NCBI GenBank assembly: GCA_013398055.1
Contig: VZRS01014313.1
Location: 1 to 64,000, forward strand
DNA from: Ifrita kowaldi
Taxonomy: Eukaryota; Chordata; Aves; Passeriformes; Cinclosomatidae
DNA: 64,000 nt
Direction: 5' to 3'
Made by a program: the position numbers and the translations under genes. The notes beneath the pieces were generated by a model. The model was given only the letters and a program-made list of their open reading frames with translations, searched no databases and was not told the origin of the DNA. Below are positions 48,311-60,193 of this stretch, piece by piece (the stretch's first letter is position 1; each line of letters starts with the position of its first letter).

Positions 48311-51299
48311 ATAACAAGCATGCCTAACAGAATGAGTCCAGGAAATAATAAATTTATCCCTGACTGGATGCAAGAGTATTTTTGAACTCATCCAAAAAGA
48401 GGCAGCAATGATGTGTCAAGGTAAGAGAAGGCCGTTCTTTAGCAACTGCAGAATTCTCTTGGGCAGGAGAGGCACTTAAGATGAAGCAGCAGCTGCAGAC
48501 TGGCTCAAGGACTGAGTGACACAGTCTGTGAACTAAATAATGGTCGACGAGAATAAGGGTCTGCACGGTCATCTAACTGCAGACTATGATCAGCTCAATT
48601 CAGTTTTTTATCACACTGCCAAATATTCATCAAGGATTCAAAACTATGACACCTATACAAGCATTTCGACAATAGCAGTCTTTGGGAATATTGGGGGGAA
48701 AAAAAAAAAACAAAAAAACCTGGCTTTTTTTCACACTAAAGTTAGTAAAGACTTTTTAGGTAAATTTTATTTTTAAATTCAAGGAAAACGGAAAGGGAGA
48801 AATCCAGGGAGAAATGAAAGGTAACTCACAGGATTTGCCATGAAACATCATTTGCCCTGCCATTTGGGACTGGGTCACTAAATCATCAGATCAGCTCCCT
48901 TTTCTCATCTATGCAAAAAGAACAGTGATTTGAAAGACCAGTTTGCATGTAAATTGGAATATAGATCTGCTTCTTGTACAGAATTAGGGCAACAACAGCC
49001 CTAGGCTTCTCAGGTTGACCAAAGCTGGTTAGGAAGCAGATGATTAATTGTGGCAGGTTTTGTGTACTTGTCTCTTCACATAAGGATGAGAGGATAGGTC
49101 AATTTTCTGCCACTTTCTGATATTTATGCTGCATTCCAGCAAGGATTCACATAATTCCAAAGCTTCCTTCCTTACCAGTGAGACAAGAAAAGAGAAATGA
49201 CCCCTACCTGGACTAACCCATTCCAAATGTCAGGAGAGACAAACCAGTAACTCTGGCTTTAGTGGTGCCAGAGTCTGAGCCAGCTCAGCTATGCCTGTCT
49301 GCAGACCTGTGCTTTGAGTCAGAGGCTACTACAGAAGAAAGGAACTACAGCTGGATCAAGGCTTTCTTTGATCAGAAGATGGAGGTGGGCTTCAACTAAT
49401 TTCATTTTAAATAAAACATGTACAGCCAAGCTAATCACCCTTGTTTCTTATTCTCTTCAGCAGAGATATTAAGTTACTCAGTGAGTGATTTCTCTGCCCT
49501 ATTTTTAACCAACTATTTTAGTTGAAGCTGTATTGCACCAAGAAGGAAATGCTTCTCTCCATTGACTGAGATATTTCGTCTGGCTGTGCATATTGCACAA
49601 GATGAACCAAACTCCAAGTCCCCAATTCATTTTTCTGCGGTAACAGCTAAAAATAAGATGTTAATATCTGGCCACAAACACACCCTGAAACCAGGCTGCA
49701 GAATTCAATATAGAGAGCCGTGGAAATGAGAATTATGACGTTTGCTTGAGAAAGAACAGGCAATGGAAATGGATATTTGAAAGGGACAGTCTGCATCCTA
49801 AGTTATATCCCAGCAGACAGGTCAGTGCAAAGGGAAGGGTATCACTCTGGGTGCTTAAAAAAGTGTACTTTAGACAGTAGTTGGAGTCATTAGTTAATGA
49901 AGACCCTATACAAGCTGTTGTTCGCAATTTATCAATATTCCTGGGAATATCCCTCCTGTGATAGGGTTGGTACAAGGCAATAAAAATTGTTACATTCAGT
50001 TCTCTGGTCTTATTTCAAAGGTGTCAGCCTTCTGCTGGGTCTCAGTGTCAGATAAATCTCCTACTTTGGTGCCAATCTGGGACACACTGGTTTTTTAATT
50101 AGTTTTGACTGCTTTTAAAGGTTTGTCATATTTTTACTCTTGGAAATGTACATAGCTCATGTTTTTGCCTTTGTGATACCTATATACTCTAAACTTGAAA
50201 TCTTTAGAGTTTCCTTGGTATATTTTGCATTAGTGAAGCCATTCTGGTTCCCTGTTTCGCCCCCAGAAGTGTAACTGTTAATTCAGTCTTTTTTGGGACA
50301 CAGACACCGGTCAAACAAAGTTAGCACCTTGACCATTTCACTGTTGAGAAGGAGCCAGTTACAAAACATATGAGGGATTCAAATGAATCTTGATGAATTA
50401 TGTGGGTAACTTAAACATTTGTTACTCCTTTCAGCAAAAACCAGAAAGGAGAATGTGTGTGTCAGAAGGTAGAAATGAGGAGAAAAAACCCCTCATATGT
50501 TAAATCTTTGAAATGTGTCGAGCATTGAGTAAGGATTTCAATTTAGCAATGCCCTTCATTTGTTTAGCTGGTGAGTGATTTTGTAAAGAAAAATAACAAA
50601 GGGAGAGAAACTATTAAATAGTTTTTAAAAATTATTCCACATGGTAATATTTACTCTTTCTGGGAAGAAGTTGCCTTCTCAATAACCCATTCCTTTTACT
50701 TATTGGAACTAATTTCCCCCTTTTCCCTCTCCCCCAGTGTATTTGATGCTAGTACAGAGCATATAAAGTGCCTTATTTATTAGTTATGACTTAGCCGAGA
50801 ATGTCTGAAGGTTTTGATACTGTTGTTATTAAAGTCTAATGCTATTTTGCTGAAGACAAAACAGGAATAACTTATGAAAGTGGGGAATGAGAGGAACAGG
50901 GGAGTAGCAATTGTTCTTCCTGCTGATAATGCTTGTAAACCTCACTGATAAGAATAAATAGACATGCACACAGTTTTATTATGCACTATAGAAACTAATA
51001 AACTCTTGCTACTATCAGGATGTTTAAAAAGCTTTTAGCTGGGCTGGTGTCTTTGTGTTTTGTGGGGTTTTTTCACACATCACTTTCTTTCAATTTTTCT
51101 CTGATCGTGGGTTTACAGCAGAATAGTAAATGAAACAGTCATGGTGGTCTGCATCTTTTTAAAGAGAAATGTAAGAAGGAACTAGAAAAAAACAAAGAAA
51201 AGATCATTAAAGGAGCGGATCAAGGCAGGTTCAGAGTTTCCTCATTGTAGACAGTGTTCAGAATTTACCCAGAAGTAACAGAGAGACCATTTACAGTGA
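48311..51299. other. AT-rich non-coding DNA
   Basis: No gene or recognised element; A-rich tract at 48700-48718. Confidence 0.6.
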
Positions 51300-51824
51300 T
51301 CAGTGACAGATCACGTGGTTAAAGACTCACCTCCAGAGGCACAGAGGAGTCCAGAGACATAAAGGCAGGCTGGGGAGCCCCAGCCTTGGACATGAATCCC
51401 AGTTTCTTCCAGGACTGTTCCAAGCCTCACCCAGTGGGACAAAGAAGCAACTCTCATGTGACCTCCAGAAAAAAGGGACGTCAGTGCCTGGGATATGGGA
51501 TCCCTGATGTGATGCAAGGGAAGGGCAAGGGAAGGGCACTGATATGGAGATGGCCTGGGTTCAAGAGAGGATCCATCTTTGAGCTGGTTTATGGAGGGGC
51601 CAGGACGTCCCAGCCAGCTATTGAGGAGTCCAAAAAGTCTCGAGATCAACCAAGGAACCCTTCTGCAGGTGTGTCTCTCAGTGTGAGAAATTTCTGGGTC
51701 CAAGGGCCAGCCTCTGAGTAGACTGTGTGTCCAAGGGGGACTCCAGGGACCCACAGTGTGCCTGTGTTGGTGTGTGCGAGTGGGTCTGTGAATCATTATG
51801 TGAAGTGGGAATCTTACTATTTAA
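51300..51824 (+). other. GC-richer unclassified block joined to a CR1-like tail
   Basis: The block is GC-richer than its flanks, holds overlapping open frames on both strands (up to 161 codons on minus, 111 on plus) and runs without a break into the octamer tail at 51825-51897. None of the frames shows a known domain. Phrases such as CCAGCCAGCTATTGAGGAGTC and TGTGTGCGAGTGGGTCTGTG look repeat-derived. It may be the body of an unclassified CR1-tailed element, or an old LTR beside a CR1 tail. Confidence 0.35.
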
Positions 51825-51897
51825 ATGGATTAATGGTTGGAATTTATGCTCTTGGAGCTCTTTTCAAGCCTAAATGGTTCTATGATTCTATGATCTT
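51825..51897 (+). mobile_element. CR1-type 3' tail
   Basis: GGTTGGAATTTATGCTCTTG, GAGCTCTTTTCAAGCCTAAA, then TGGTTCTATGATTCTATGAT: the CR1 3' terminus with two octamers, plus strand. Confidence 0.8.
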
Positions 51898-51992
51898 ATG
51901 TCCAAGTGTTGGCAGCTTTGAGATCTCAACGTTCAGGGCCAGCAACTGGGCAGGATTGAGAATCTGAGATCCACTACTGCAGGCATCCACTT

Positions 51993-52029
<37 letters not shown>

Positions 52030-53065
52030 TTTCTTTTTTTGTTTTTTTTGGTAAAGGAATCAGGTTGGAAATTCTTGCTTTACAACTGCAGGGACACACA
52101 CCTGGTTGTAGCAAGTAGCCAGAGAGCAATTATGTCTATTGCAATAGTTCATAGAGTTTTGTGACTGTAGGAGTCTCAGCTGCACCAAGAGGCAAGATCC
52201 CACCCCAAGCAGCAACAACTCTTCTGCTTAGCAACTCTCTTCTGGCTCCAGAGAAATTCCAACCCAAGCTGTGGAATAAATCTGGGAACCACTGCCTGAT
52301 GGGGAGGTGAATTGCCACTGAATTTCTTCTGCACATGAGTTGACAGCTTTTCCTAAAGTCTGATTTCTACAAAACAAGGCTATTAATAATTAAGGAGTGA
52401 GTAAAAGCTCATGTCACTCCTCAGCTATTTGGTATTGGCATTTGATGACAGCCACATTTCTAAATGTGATTTAGATGCTGGACTTTCCATAAAACAAAAT
52501 TAAGTATGTCTGTCTAACTGAATTTGAGCAGTCATCTACTTTTGACTGTTCCTGATCATTCCCCATGAAATATTTACTCCTAAGACAGCCTTCCTATCTA
52601 TTCCCACATTTTTAATTTCATATGGGTGACAAGTGTCAAGTTTAATTCCCCATGATTCCTTTCTTTTTCATTTCCTATTATTCTACTTATCTATAACTTA
52701 TTATTTTGTTAATTGATTGATTCTAGGTTTTGTCAAGCAAAATCTGTCCCACTTGCAGTCACTCCAGATTCTTGGAGTTTCCCCAGTATGATCTATAAAG
52801 ATGTTCAAGGTATATCAGTAGGAGACTACTTGGACTGTTTATCTCATAGAGTTTGTTTTTCCAATATCCCTATGTAAGAGTTCACTCAGGCTTCTGCTTT
52901 CCAATGTCAGACACTGTCTCTGATGCTTGTTAATCAAGTGCCAACAGTAAGAAAAAGCCCAACACATGGCATCTGCGATTTACTTCTTACTGATTCTGAA
53001 ACATGAAAGAATAACTGGAAGCACAGAGTGTGAGGAATGCGATTTGTCCTTTCTGGAATCAAGGA
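51898..53065. other. Non-coding DNA with a dinucleotide repeat
   Basis: Contains the (GT)n(AT)n repeat at 51993-52030. No exon is recognised; a 66-codon minus-strand frame at 52136-52336 is unsupported. Confidence 0.55.
51993..52030. repeat. (GT)n(AT)n microsatellite
   Basis: A GT run of about ten units passes directly into an AT run, followed by T-rich DNA to 52055. Confidence 0.95.
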
Positions 53066-53071
53066 CAAGAC

Positions 53072-53685
53072 TATCTCTATCTTGGGCTCTGCAGCTTCTG
53101 TGCCGGAGCGCGAGGTGTTGCGATCTCTAAAAGGCGTCTCCAAAGCGAAGCCACTCAGCAGGATCAGCTACATTCACTCACACACACGTGCACGCACACA
53201 CGCACGGATAGCTTCTATAATACGGCTCGACAGCAAAGAGGCAGGAAGGGTCTTTGCATAGAGTTCCATGGGAGCAGTTGATTGCTTCCACACTGCGAAG
53301 GAACCCAGAAGCAAAGACCCAGAACAATGAAGAACTCAGGCTTAAACATGGGAGCAGGGCACTGATCTGAGGGCACTGGGGCGGTACAAAGGCAGGACTG
53401 GGGAATGGGGACCAATGGGGAAGCTCTGGGGGTGTGGTGAGGGGCAGAGGCCAATGGGGGGAACCTGGAGTGGAGAACTTTCTAGGGTCATATAAGGTAG
53501 CAAGGGGGTGGGGCAGCCAGCGGCCAACCAGGGGAGCAGAACTGGGGTATATTAACGTAGTAGGGCAAAGCATTCTGGGGGAAGCCTTTCTGGTCACTTG
53601 AATAGGGAGGATTCTCTGGTACCAGGGGCTGTCTCACAAGCAGGTTCTCTTTGTCCATGGTACTGTAGGCTCACTGGCCTCCACA
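53072..53685 (-). mobile_element. Solo LTR, copy 2 (614 bp, 6-bp target duplication)
   Basis: Flanked by CAAGAC at 53066-53071 and 53686-53691, a different 6-bp target duplication from copy 1. The plus-strand ends are TATCTC (TG changed to TA; copy 1 keeps TG) and CCACA. It shares with 9524-10137 the blocks GAGGCAGGAAGGGTCT, GGGGCGGTAC, CCAATGGGGGGAACCTGGAG, CGGCCAACCAGGG-type and AGAACTGGGGTA, plus the CA/CG alternating run (53173-53205). Relative to copy 1 it lacks about 17 bp near 53360, has compensating small indels, and has TTGATT where copy 1 has TTTATT, so its poly(A) signal is gone. No viral coding sequence is adjacent. Confidence 0.87.
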
Positions 53686-54129
53686 CAAGACTTTAAGCTT
53701 CATTTCTAATCCAAATTATGAGAGCACTTCTAGGAACCCATGCTGCTTTTCTCCCAGAGGACTACCCAGGAAGATGTTCTTTTTCACTTTTTCTTTCCGT
53801 TCTCTGACCTGATCAATTCCAAGTTCTTTTCTATAAAGTCAGGCAAATTCAACAGAAATGTAACCTCTTCCTTGGCCTTAATGAGCTCTTTATTAGAGGA
53901 CATGTTGCAATGAGGAAAAACTGTGTTTGAAATTATTCAGGCATAAGCGTTTGTTTTAGGTGTAACCTCTAAAAGAAGTTGTTCTGCTTGCACATCAAAA
54001 TAAACAGCAAATGCTGCTGTGTTTTCTCAGCAGCTGAACAAGCCTTTCTTTACACTTTTCTGATCAAACTGCTTACAGGTGATGTATCCTGAGTCCAGAT
54101 CTTGTTTTAGCACAGGTGGTAAACATTGG

Positions 54130-54332
54130 GTTTTTAAACATGGAAATGGGCTGTCCAGGGAGGTGGTGGAGTCACCACCCCTGGAAGTGTTTAGGAAAAG
54201 ACTGGAGGTGACACTTAGTGCCATGTTCTTGTTGATAAGGTGGTGATCAGTCAAAGGATAAGGTGGTGATTAGGAGTCAAGGATCTCAGAGGTTTTTTTC
54301 CAACCTAATTGATTGATTCTGTGATTTTGATA
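54130..54332 (+). mobile_element. CR1 LINE 3' end fragment
   Basis: CTGTCCAGGGAGGTGGTGGA, GTCACCACCCCTGGAAGTGT, TTAGGAAAAGACTGGAGGTG, then TTTTTTTCCAACCTAATTGA and TTGATTCTGTGATTTTGA. The middle carries an imperfect duplication of GATAAGGTGGTGAT(C/T)AG (54234 and 54257). Confidence 0.9.
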
Positions 54333-54394
54333 GCATTTCAGATATTTCTGAGCTGGAGATTTTGACTGTCCATTACTAAGCTGTACCGACAGAG

Positions 54395-54930
54395 GGAACA
54401 CACCCACAACAAATCTGGGTTTGACACCAAGATGGGAGAAGCTGTCACTGTCCTGAGGGGTATGGCCGCTGCTTAGAGGCTCTCAACAAGCTTGAGAGAT
54501 GGGCTGAGAGAAAACTCATGGAGTTCAGCAGCACCAAATACAGGAACCTGCTCTTGGGACACAAAGGGAAGTATCTAAATTTAACAGTTCCCAGTAGAAG
54601 AGACATGGTATGCATATCTAGAGCTAGAAGTTCTTAATATGAGTAGGGTGTGGAGCAAAATGGGTACCAGCAGATGTTGAGTTGGTTTAGGCTGGAAAAG
54701 CTGCCTCTAAAAGAATTTAAGAGTTCTCTGCAGCCACTAATTGAGACAAACTTTGCTCAAAACTATACAATAAAGGGAAAAAAGGAGAATTTCCAAGAGA
54801 CTCAAGTTAAAAAACCTTTACAGAGGGAATGGTTATTGATGGAATAAACTGTCCAGAGAGGCCGTGGAGACTGTCCTTGAAGACATTCAATACTCAACAT
54901 TTCACAGGTCTGAACAACCTGATCTAACTT
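54395..54930 (+). pseudogene. CR1 LINE ORF2 relic, plus strand
   Basis: 54395-54545 translates, with shifts and stops, to a decayed post-catalytic RT segment: TKMGEAVTVL corresponds to DDTKLGGAVDTL, followed by a counterpart of the NKSKCRILHLG region. Further on, GAATGGTTATTGATGGAATA AACTGTCCAGAGAGGCCGTG GAGACTGTCCTTGAAGACAT TC at 54822-54883 is the ORF2 C-terminal end, reaching GACCTGATCTA-type sequence near 54925. Much of the region between is lost or unrecognisable. Confidence 0.7.
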
Positions 54931-57517
54931 CAAATTTATACAAGCACAGAGCAAGTGGAAAACTCCAGGGGGTTTTTCTGACTTTTCTATAGTTTTGTAT
55001 ACAAAACTTAGTCACTCTGGAAACCTGAATTTCCTTGGACTTCAGATAACAGTTAAGTAGGAGCCTTGTGGATCATATTTTTGTTATTTTACTAATGCAG
55101 CCCCACCTTAAAGCCAGATCCTATGACTCTCAGGTCACTTTTTCACCTGCCCTGGTTCTAACAATTGCATTTCACATCAGCAGACTCACTGAGGAACAGC
55201 CTAAATAAACAAATACTGATATGATTCTACACATTGTGCTCTGTGGGCTTCCTCTCTTGTAGAGCAGGAGGGACTGTCAACTTCTTTGTATCAGAAGCCA
55301 AATAAGCAGTTTAGAATCTTGGACTTTCGCCATTTTCCTATCTCCCTCAAAATTAACTTGGTGCGATAAAAATTCAGCGTGTTTTTAACAGCAAGGAAAA
55401 ATTTAATAACAATAAAAACTGAGGGTTTACATTGAGTCTTGACAGGTACATGAAGCAGAAGAAAGTTTTGAAACAATTTTCAAGGATAATTCAGTTCTAG
55501 AATTTGATTTGGGATCACAGTCTGTTGTCTGAGGTTAGTATTTATTCCCTAAGGTATTTCAATTTACTGCTGAAGTAAATGCTAGGACACAGAACAACTG
55601 TCACAGTACCTAAGCTTTAAGGTCCACATTGGTAATCATGACACCCATGCCTCAAGGGCTTGAGCCTGTAAGTTCTTGTTCAACAAGGACAGCAGGTGGG
55701 AGGGGGAACTATACATGAACACAAGTAAGATCAAGCACTAGATACGTTTCTCTGCACAGAGCATAAGTGAAATAACAGTTTTCTGCAAAAATGCCTTCTT
55801 ATGTTCAAGAACGGCAAGGAAGGAAGAAAAGATTACTGTTCACCAAAGAATGTGGGATCTGACAAACACAGCCAGTTTATGCTGATTTATACCCACTATG
55901 GGTCTGGATGGGGTCCCGAAATACAAAACTCAGGTCAGTAATGAGACATTGACTCCTGTGGTCCTGTTAACTCTACTGCAGCTCTTCGGGAATCAATTGG
56001 TGTCTGCACAGCTCAGGTTGCTTCCTGAACTCTGCCCTGCATTTTTACCTCATGCTTTCCCGTAACAACTGGCATCTGCCCAGAATGAAGGATCAGCTTG
56101 CTGATACACCATATGATTTACACCATAAATACATGGCATATGCTTTTGTGCACTTGCCAAAAAAAGCTTCTTTATCTACTGGATTGATCGGGACATTCAG
56201 ACCTTTATTTGATAAAGAAAAACAAAGAAAAAAATTCAGGTGTTGTCTGGCTGCTGTAGCTGGGAACACTCTTAAAGATTTGGAAAATTTTGGGGTTTTA
56301 TGCAGTTTTTGATTTTGTTCATTGCATTGTGGATGTTTCAGAGGTTACATGCGTTGTTCCCTTTGTGACTTCAGTGAATTTCTTGGAAAGGTCAGCTGGC
56401 CCATGGGTGACTTTGGCACCTGTTCTTTAAGTTTATTTGTGTTCTTGTCATCAATAACATTTGACTCCAACTTCAAGCAAGCCCTTAACTCTAAATAACT
56501 TAGTGGTATGTAACAAGGCATGCTTACAACTCTTCCTGCCAGGGGCAGTTTTTGAGACTCATGTACTTTAAGTTAGTGCCCAAAGGAATACTGCATATAA
56601 ATTATATCAATATATATGTATATCAATTATATCAATAATAAAATGTTTCCAGAGACCTCTCAGAGGACTCTACTTTTTTTTCTATGGGAGAGTCTGAGCT
56701 CCTCATTTAAGCACTCATCTTGCTGTAGGCACCCAATTATATACATTATGTATTTTGTAATTCTACCTCAAGTGATAAAATGATACCTAGTTGAGGTTGT
56801 ACAAGAAATAAATCGTAAAAGAAACCTTGGAATAATTTAAAAAAAATCTTTATGTCAAGAAGAAGAAATAAATCTTAAAACTGGATAAGAGCACAATTGT
56901 TCAGTTAATTAGCCATGGAAAGCATATTGTTTAATTTTACTGTAACTATTTTATGGGATTTGTTGGTTTGCATCAGAACTTAGTGAAACAGGACTCTAGG
57001 AATATAAAATTTGTCAAGATTATACAGTAACCCAAGGCCCTTCCAGATCAAATTCCCCAAAGTGAATTAGCAACAATATTTTAAGAGCATTTTTTATACA
57101 GCAAGATGTATTTCTTCACCCTGGTGCTCCACTGGGCTGGAGGAAATAGCCAAAGGCTCTCATTTGATTGTGATATGTCAATAGAAATTCCAGTTTTCCA
57201 CCTCCGTGTTGAAGAAGTTTTCTTTTGTGGTGATGGAAAATCAATGCCCTTCCTGGAAGGCAGGATTTAATTTCACAACTTTCAAAACAAAACAAAACAA
57301 AACAGAAAGCATGTTTATGAGGGAAGATCTTCACAGTCAAACACAGTAGGTGACTTCCCACAGTTGGACGTTTTATAACCTAATTTTATGACACATTCGA
57401 GGCTATAGTTGTATCCATCTCTTCTCACATCTGGAGTGTTTTCTGCTGCTGCTCTGCCACTTTCTCTCATCTGGGAAACAGCAGTGGAGTAAAAAGGCAT
57501 GGATTAACATGTGAAGG

Positions 57518-57617
57518 GGAGAAAAAGGAAGGGAGGGAAGAAGAGATTACAAGGGAAAGGGAGACAGGAAGGACAGAAGGAAGGAAGGAAGAAAGGAAGG
57601 AAAGGAGGAAGGAATGT
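57518..57617. repeat. (GGAA)n purine-rich tract
   Basis: Almost pure purine on the plus strand: GGGAGAAAAAGGAAGGGAGG at the start and GAAGGAAGGAAGGAAGAAAG in the middle. Such mirror-like tracts can form triplexes. Confidence 0.9.
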
Positions 57618-60165
57618 GTGCCCCAGAGTGCCCCTGAGCACAAAAGGTACAAAGGGATGAGTCAGTTCAGGAAAATTTGGGACGTTTTCCACTTTTTAGG
57701 AGTACCATGAAGAGAAATGATGAAGCCTTTATCCCCTTGCGTCCTTGCAGGAGGGTGGTTGAAATGACTCCCAAAGGGCAAGTAGAGAGTTTATTTTAAA
57801 AGAAACAACCTTCTTTCTCTTCTTACTATGACAACATTTTAAAAAACCGCAATACTGAGCCTAAAAAGAGACTTATCTTTCCACTCAATGCATTAATTTT
57901 GACTTCTTGATATTTTCATTTTCTTTTTATAGTTTGTGGCCTTGCATGCTCTTCAAAGGACTTTTCTTCAGTGATTTGAAGACAAATCCTTCATTTTTGG
58001 GTCTGATTGAAGTTTGGGCTCCTCATTTCTCTTGAAGAATTTGTGTAAGTTTCTTGAGACTATATAACAAGTATTTTTATGTCTTTGGGATGTGGGCATG
58101 ATATTTTTAGCAACAATTCTTTGATTTGCAAAGCACTCATTTTATATCCCATACCTTCTTGAGACAGAGAAAGAGTGAATAGAGGAATGTGACTTTTTTT
58201 TTCCTATGTAAACCTTAGTGTCTTCTGTGTAGAAATACCTAGGATAATTATATTCTTATTTCACCAACAGTAAAAAAAGCACAGTTTGTGTGGGTTTGGT
58301 GATGTACTTCAGCAGCAGGGGCAATGAAAATGGATCCCTTGTCTATATAACATTTCTTTCAGGATAATAAGAAAAAGACACATAAAGAGATTGCCCATAG
58401 TCAGTAAGAGACCTTGAAGAAAGCAAGACGAGTAGGTTCAGTACTGACAGTTTTCTGTTTCTCAAGTGAAGGTTTTGGAAGCTGGGATATTCAGTACTTT
58501 GGGACTGATTTCTCTCTTTCTTTTTGTCTATTCCTTTTCAAAAGAGCTGGAGAACATCTATTTGGTAGTATTGTGTTCCCACATAATGCTTTAAATTGTC
58601 CCACAAAAGAAAAAAAAAGAGGTTTCAGCAACACTTACGAAATGAGCTCTACCTCTGAGGGTGAATCTGTTTTTGATCACTGCTCAGTAGTAACTAAATT
58701 AAATTTGATATTTTCATCAAGCTATAACACTGTGCATTGTCTTACTACCAATGTTAATCCTGCTGCTAGCCCCTGTAATTCAGAGTGTTGACCTCAGTAG
58801 TAAAACATTTTTGTCACCATTCTTTTTATTATTGGCAATAAATTAGTATCTAACAGGTATTCTTCAAAATTTGGGATCCTACCCACTGCTGATAGACACC
58901 ACGGTCAGTTTTTCTTGGTGACTGTCAATTAGTCATTTATGAATGATAGACTTATGATTCTTGGTTTCTAAATTTAAAAACAAAGTACAAGGACTCTAGA
59001 CCTTACAACACTATGTTATAAGTTCCAGTAGGTCATCTGGCATGTTATTTCAAGCTGTTGCTGTTATCACTATATGCAAAAAATATTTTGTGTTTGGCTA
59101 ACCCCTGATTTTCAAAATGGCATCCATGATGAGTTTTTGATGTTGAATAAGCCTTTTAAGAACCATTGATCTCAAGGGGAGAAACTCTTATTTGTCGTTC
59201 TTTAAGTCTGCATGACCATCACTGAGTTTTCCTCAGACATCTAATTTTACATTAGGATCTATAAACTAGATTAGACTGGCCAACATTTGTTCCTATCTTT
59301 ATTACAGCGCTTTTTGAGTTATCCAGTAATTTTACATTTACTTCTGATCTTGAATTTCGCTGTTGAATAACTTACTACCCAAGATTTGATCTTTACACAG
59401 TCATGCTAACATGAAATTCAGCATGACCTGGATGTTGATTTACCGAAATGTCAGATGGATGTTCTTAGCCTTTTTAATAGACACATTATGATTTGTATGA
59501 TGATATTGTCAGTTAAAATACCATGTTGGGTTAAGTGAAATGTCTATGCATATTAGATTGAAGCACATACCTTTACTTTTACCAGTAAGGCTTGCTGCCA
59601 GAGCTGGACTTGGGGCAAGGAAGGCTAAATAATTTGTTTACTTGTGTTTATGCTTTATGGTAAGGATAAAATATCTGAGAATCTGGAAAACTAGCATATT
59701 CTGCTCCTTGTTTGTGAACTTTCAGTTTCATCAGGATCTCTTGATAAATTTTCGTACAGAACTCCCAATTGATGTTTTTCCTTATAAATGTATCTTGCCC
59801 CTCAGTTATACTCCCAATATTACTTCCTTGGGATAAGCTATCCCTTTCATAATTTTGGACCATCTTCTGTTCTGAACACATTTGAAGTATGAGCTCTTGA
59901 TCACTAACTACTAGTTAGCTATCAACTTCCATTCTAGTGGATTCATCTTTATCAATGATAGTGATAAAAAAGTGAGAAATAATCATTAAGATTATTTTAG
60001 TGACACAGAGGAGGAAGAATGAGACTAGGTGATTCACTCAAGACTATTCAGAAACTGTTTGTCAGAGACAGAATAGCACAGACCCTCTCAATTCCAAATT
60101 AGTGCCTTCAACACAAGACCATCCTGTCAAACACATGCTGCCAATCCTACATCTGTCTGAGGCCC

Positions 60166-60193
60166 CCATCTGTTTTCATGCATAAACAGATGG
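60166..60193. repeat. 10-bp perfect inverted repeat with paired E-boxes
   Basis: CCATCTGTTT, 8-bp spacer TCATGCAT (itself nearly palindromic), AAACAGATGG. Each arm contains a CATCTG/CAGATG E-box core. Confidence 0.6.

Noticed and set aside
9524..53685. The two 614-bp LTRs as the 5' and 3' LTRs of one very large provirus
   Set aside because: They have different target duplications, are diverged from each other, and the 43 kb between them holds no retroviral genes.
58414..58791. A 125-codon plus-strand frame
   Set aside because: Non-ATG start, composition typical of random AT-rich sequence, no domain.
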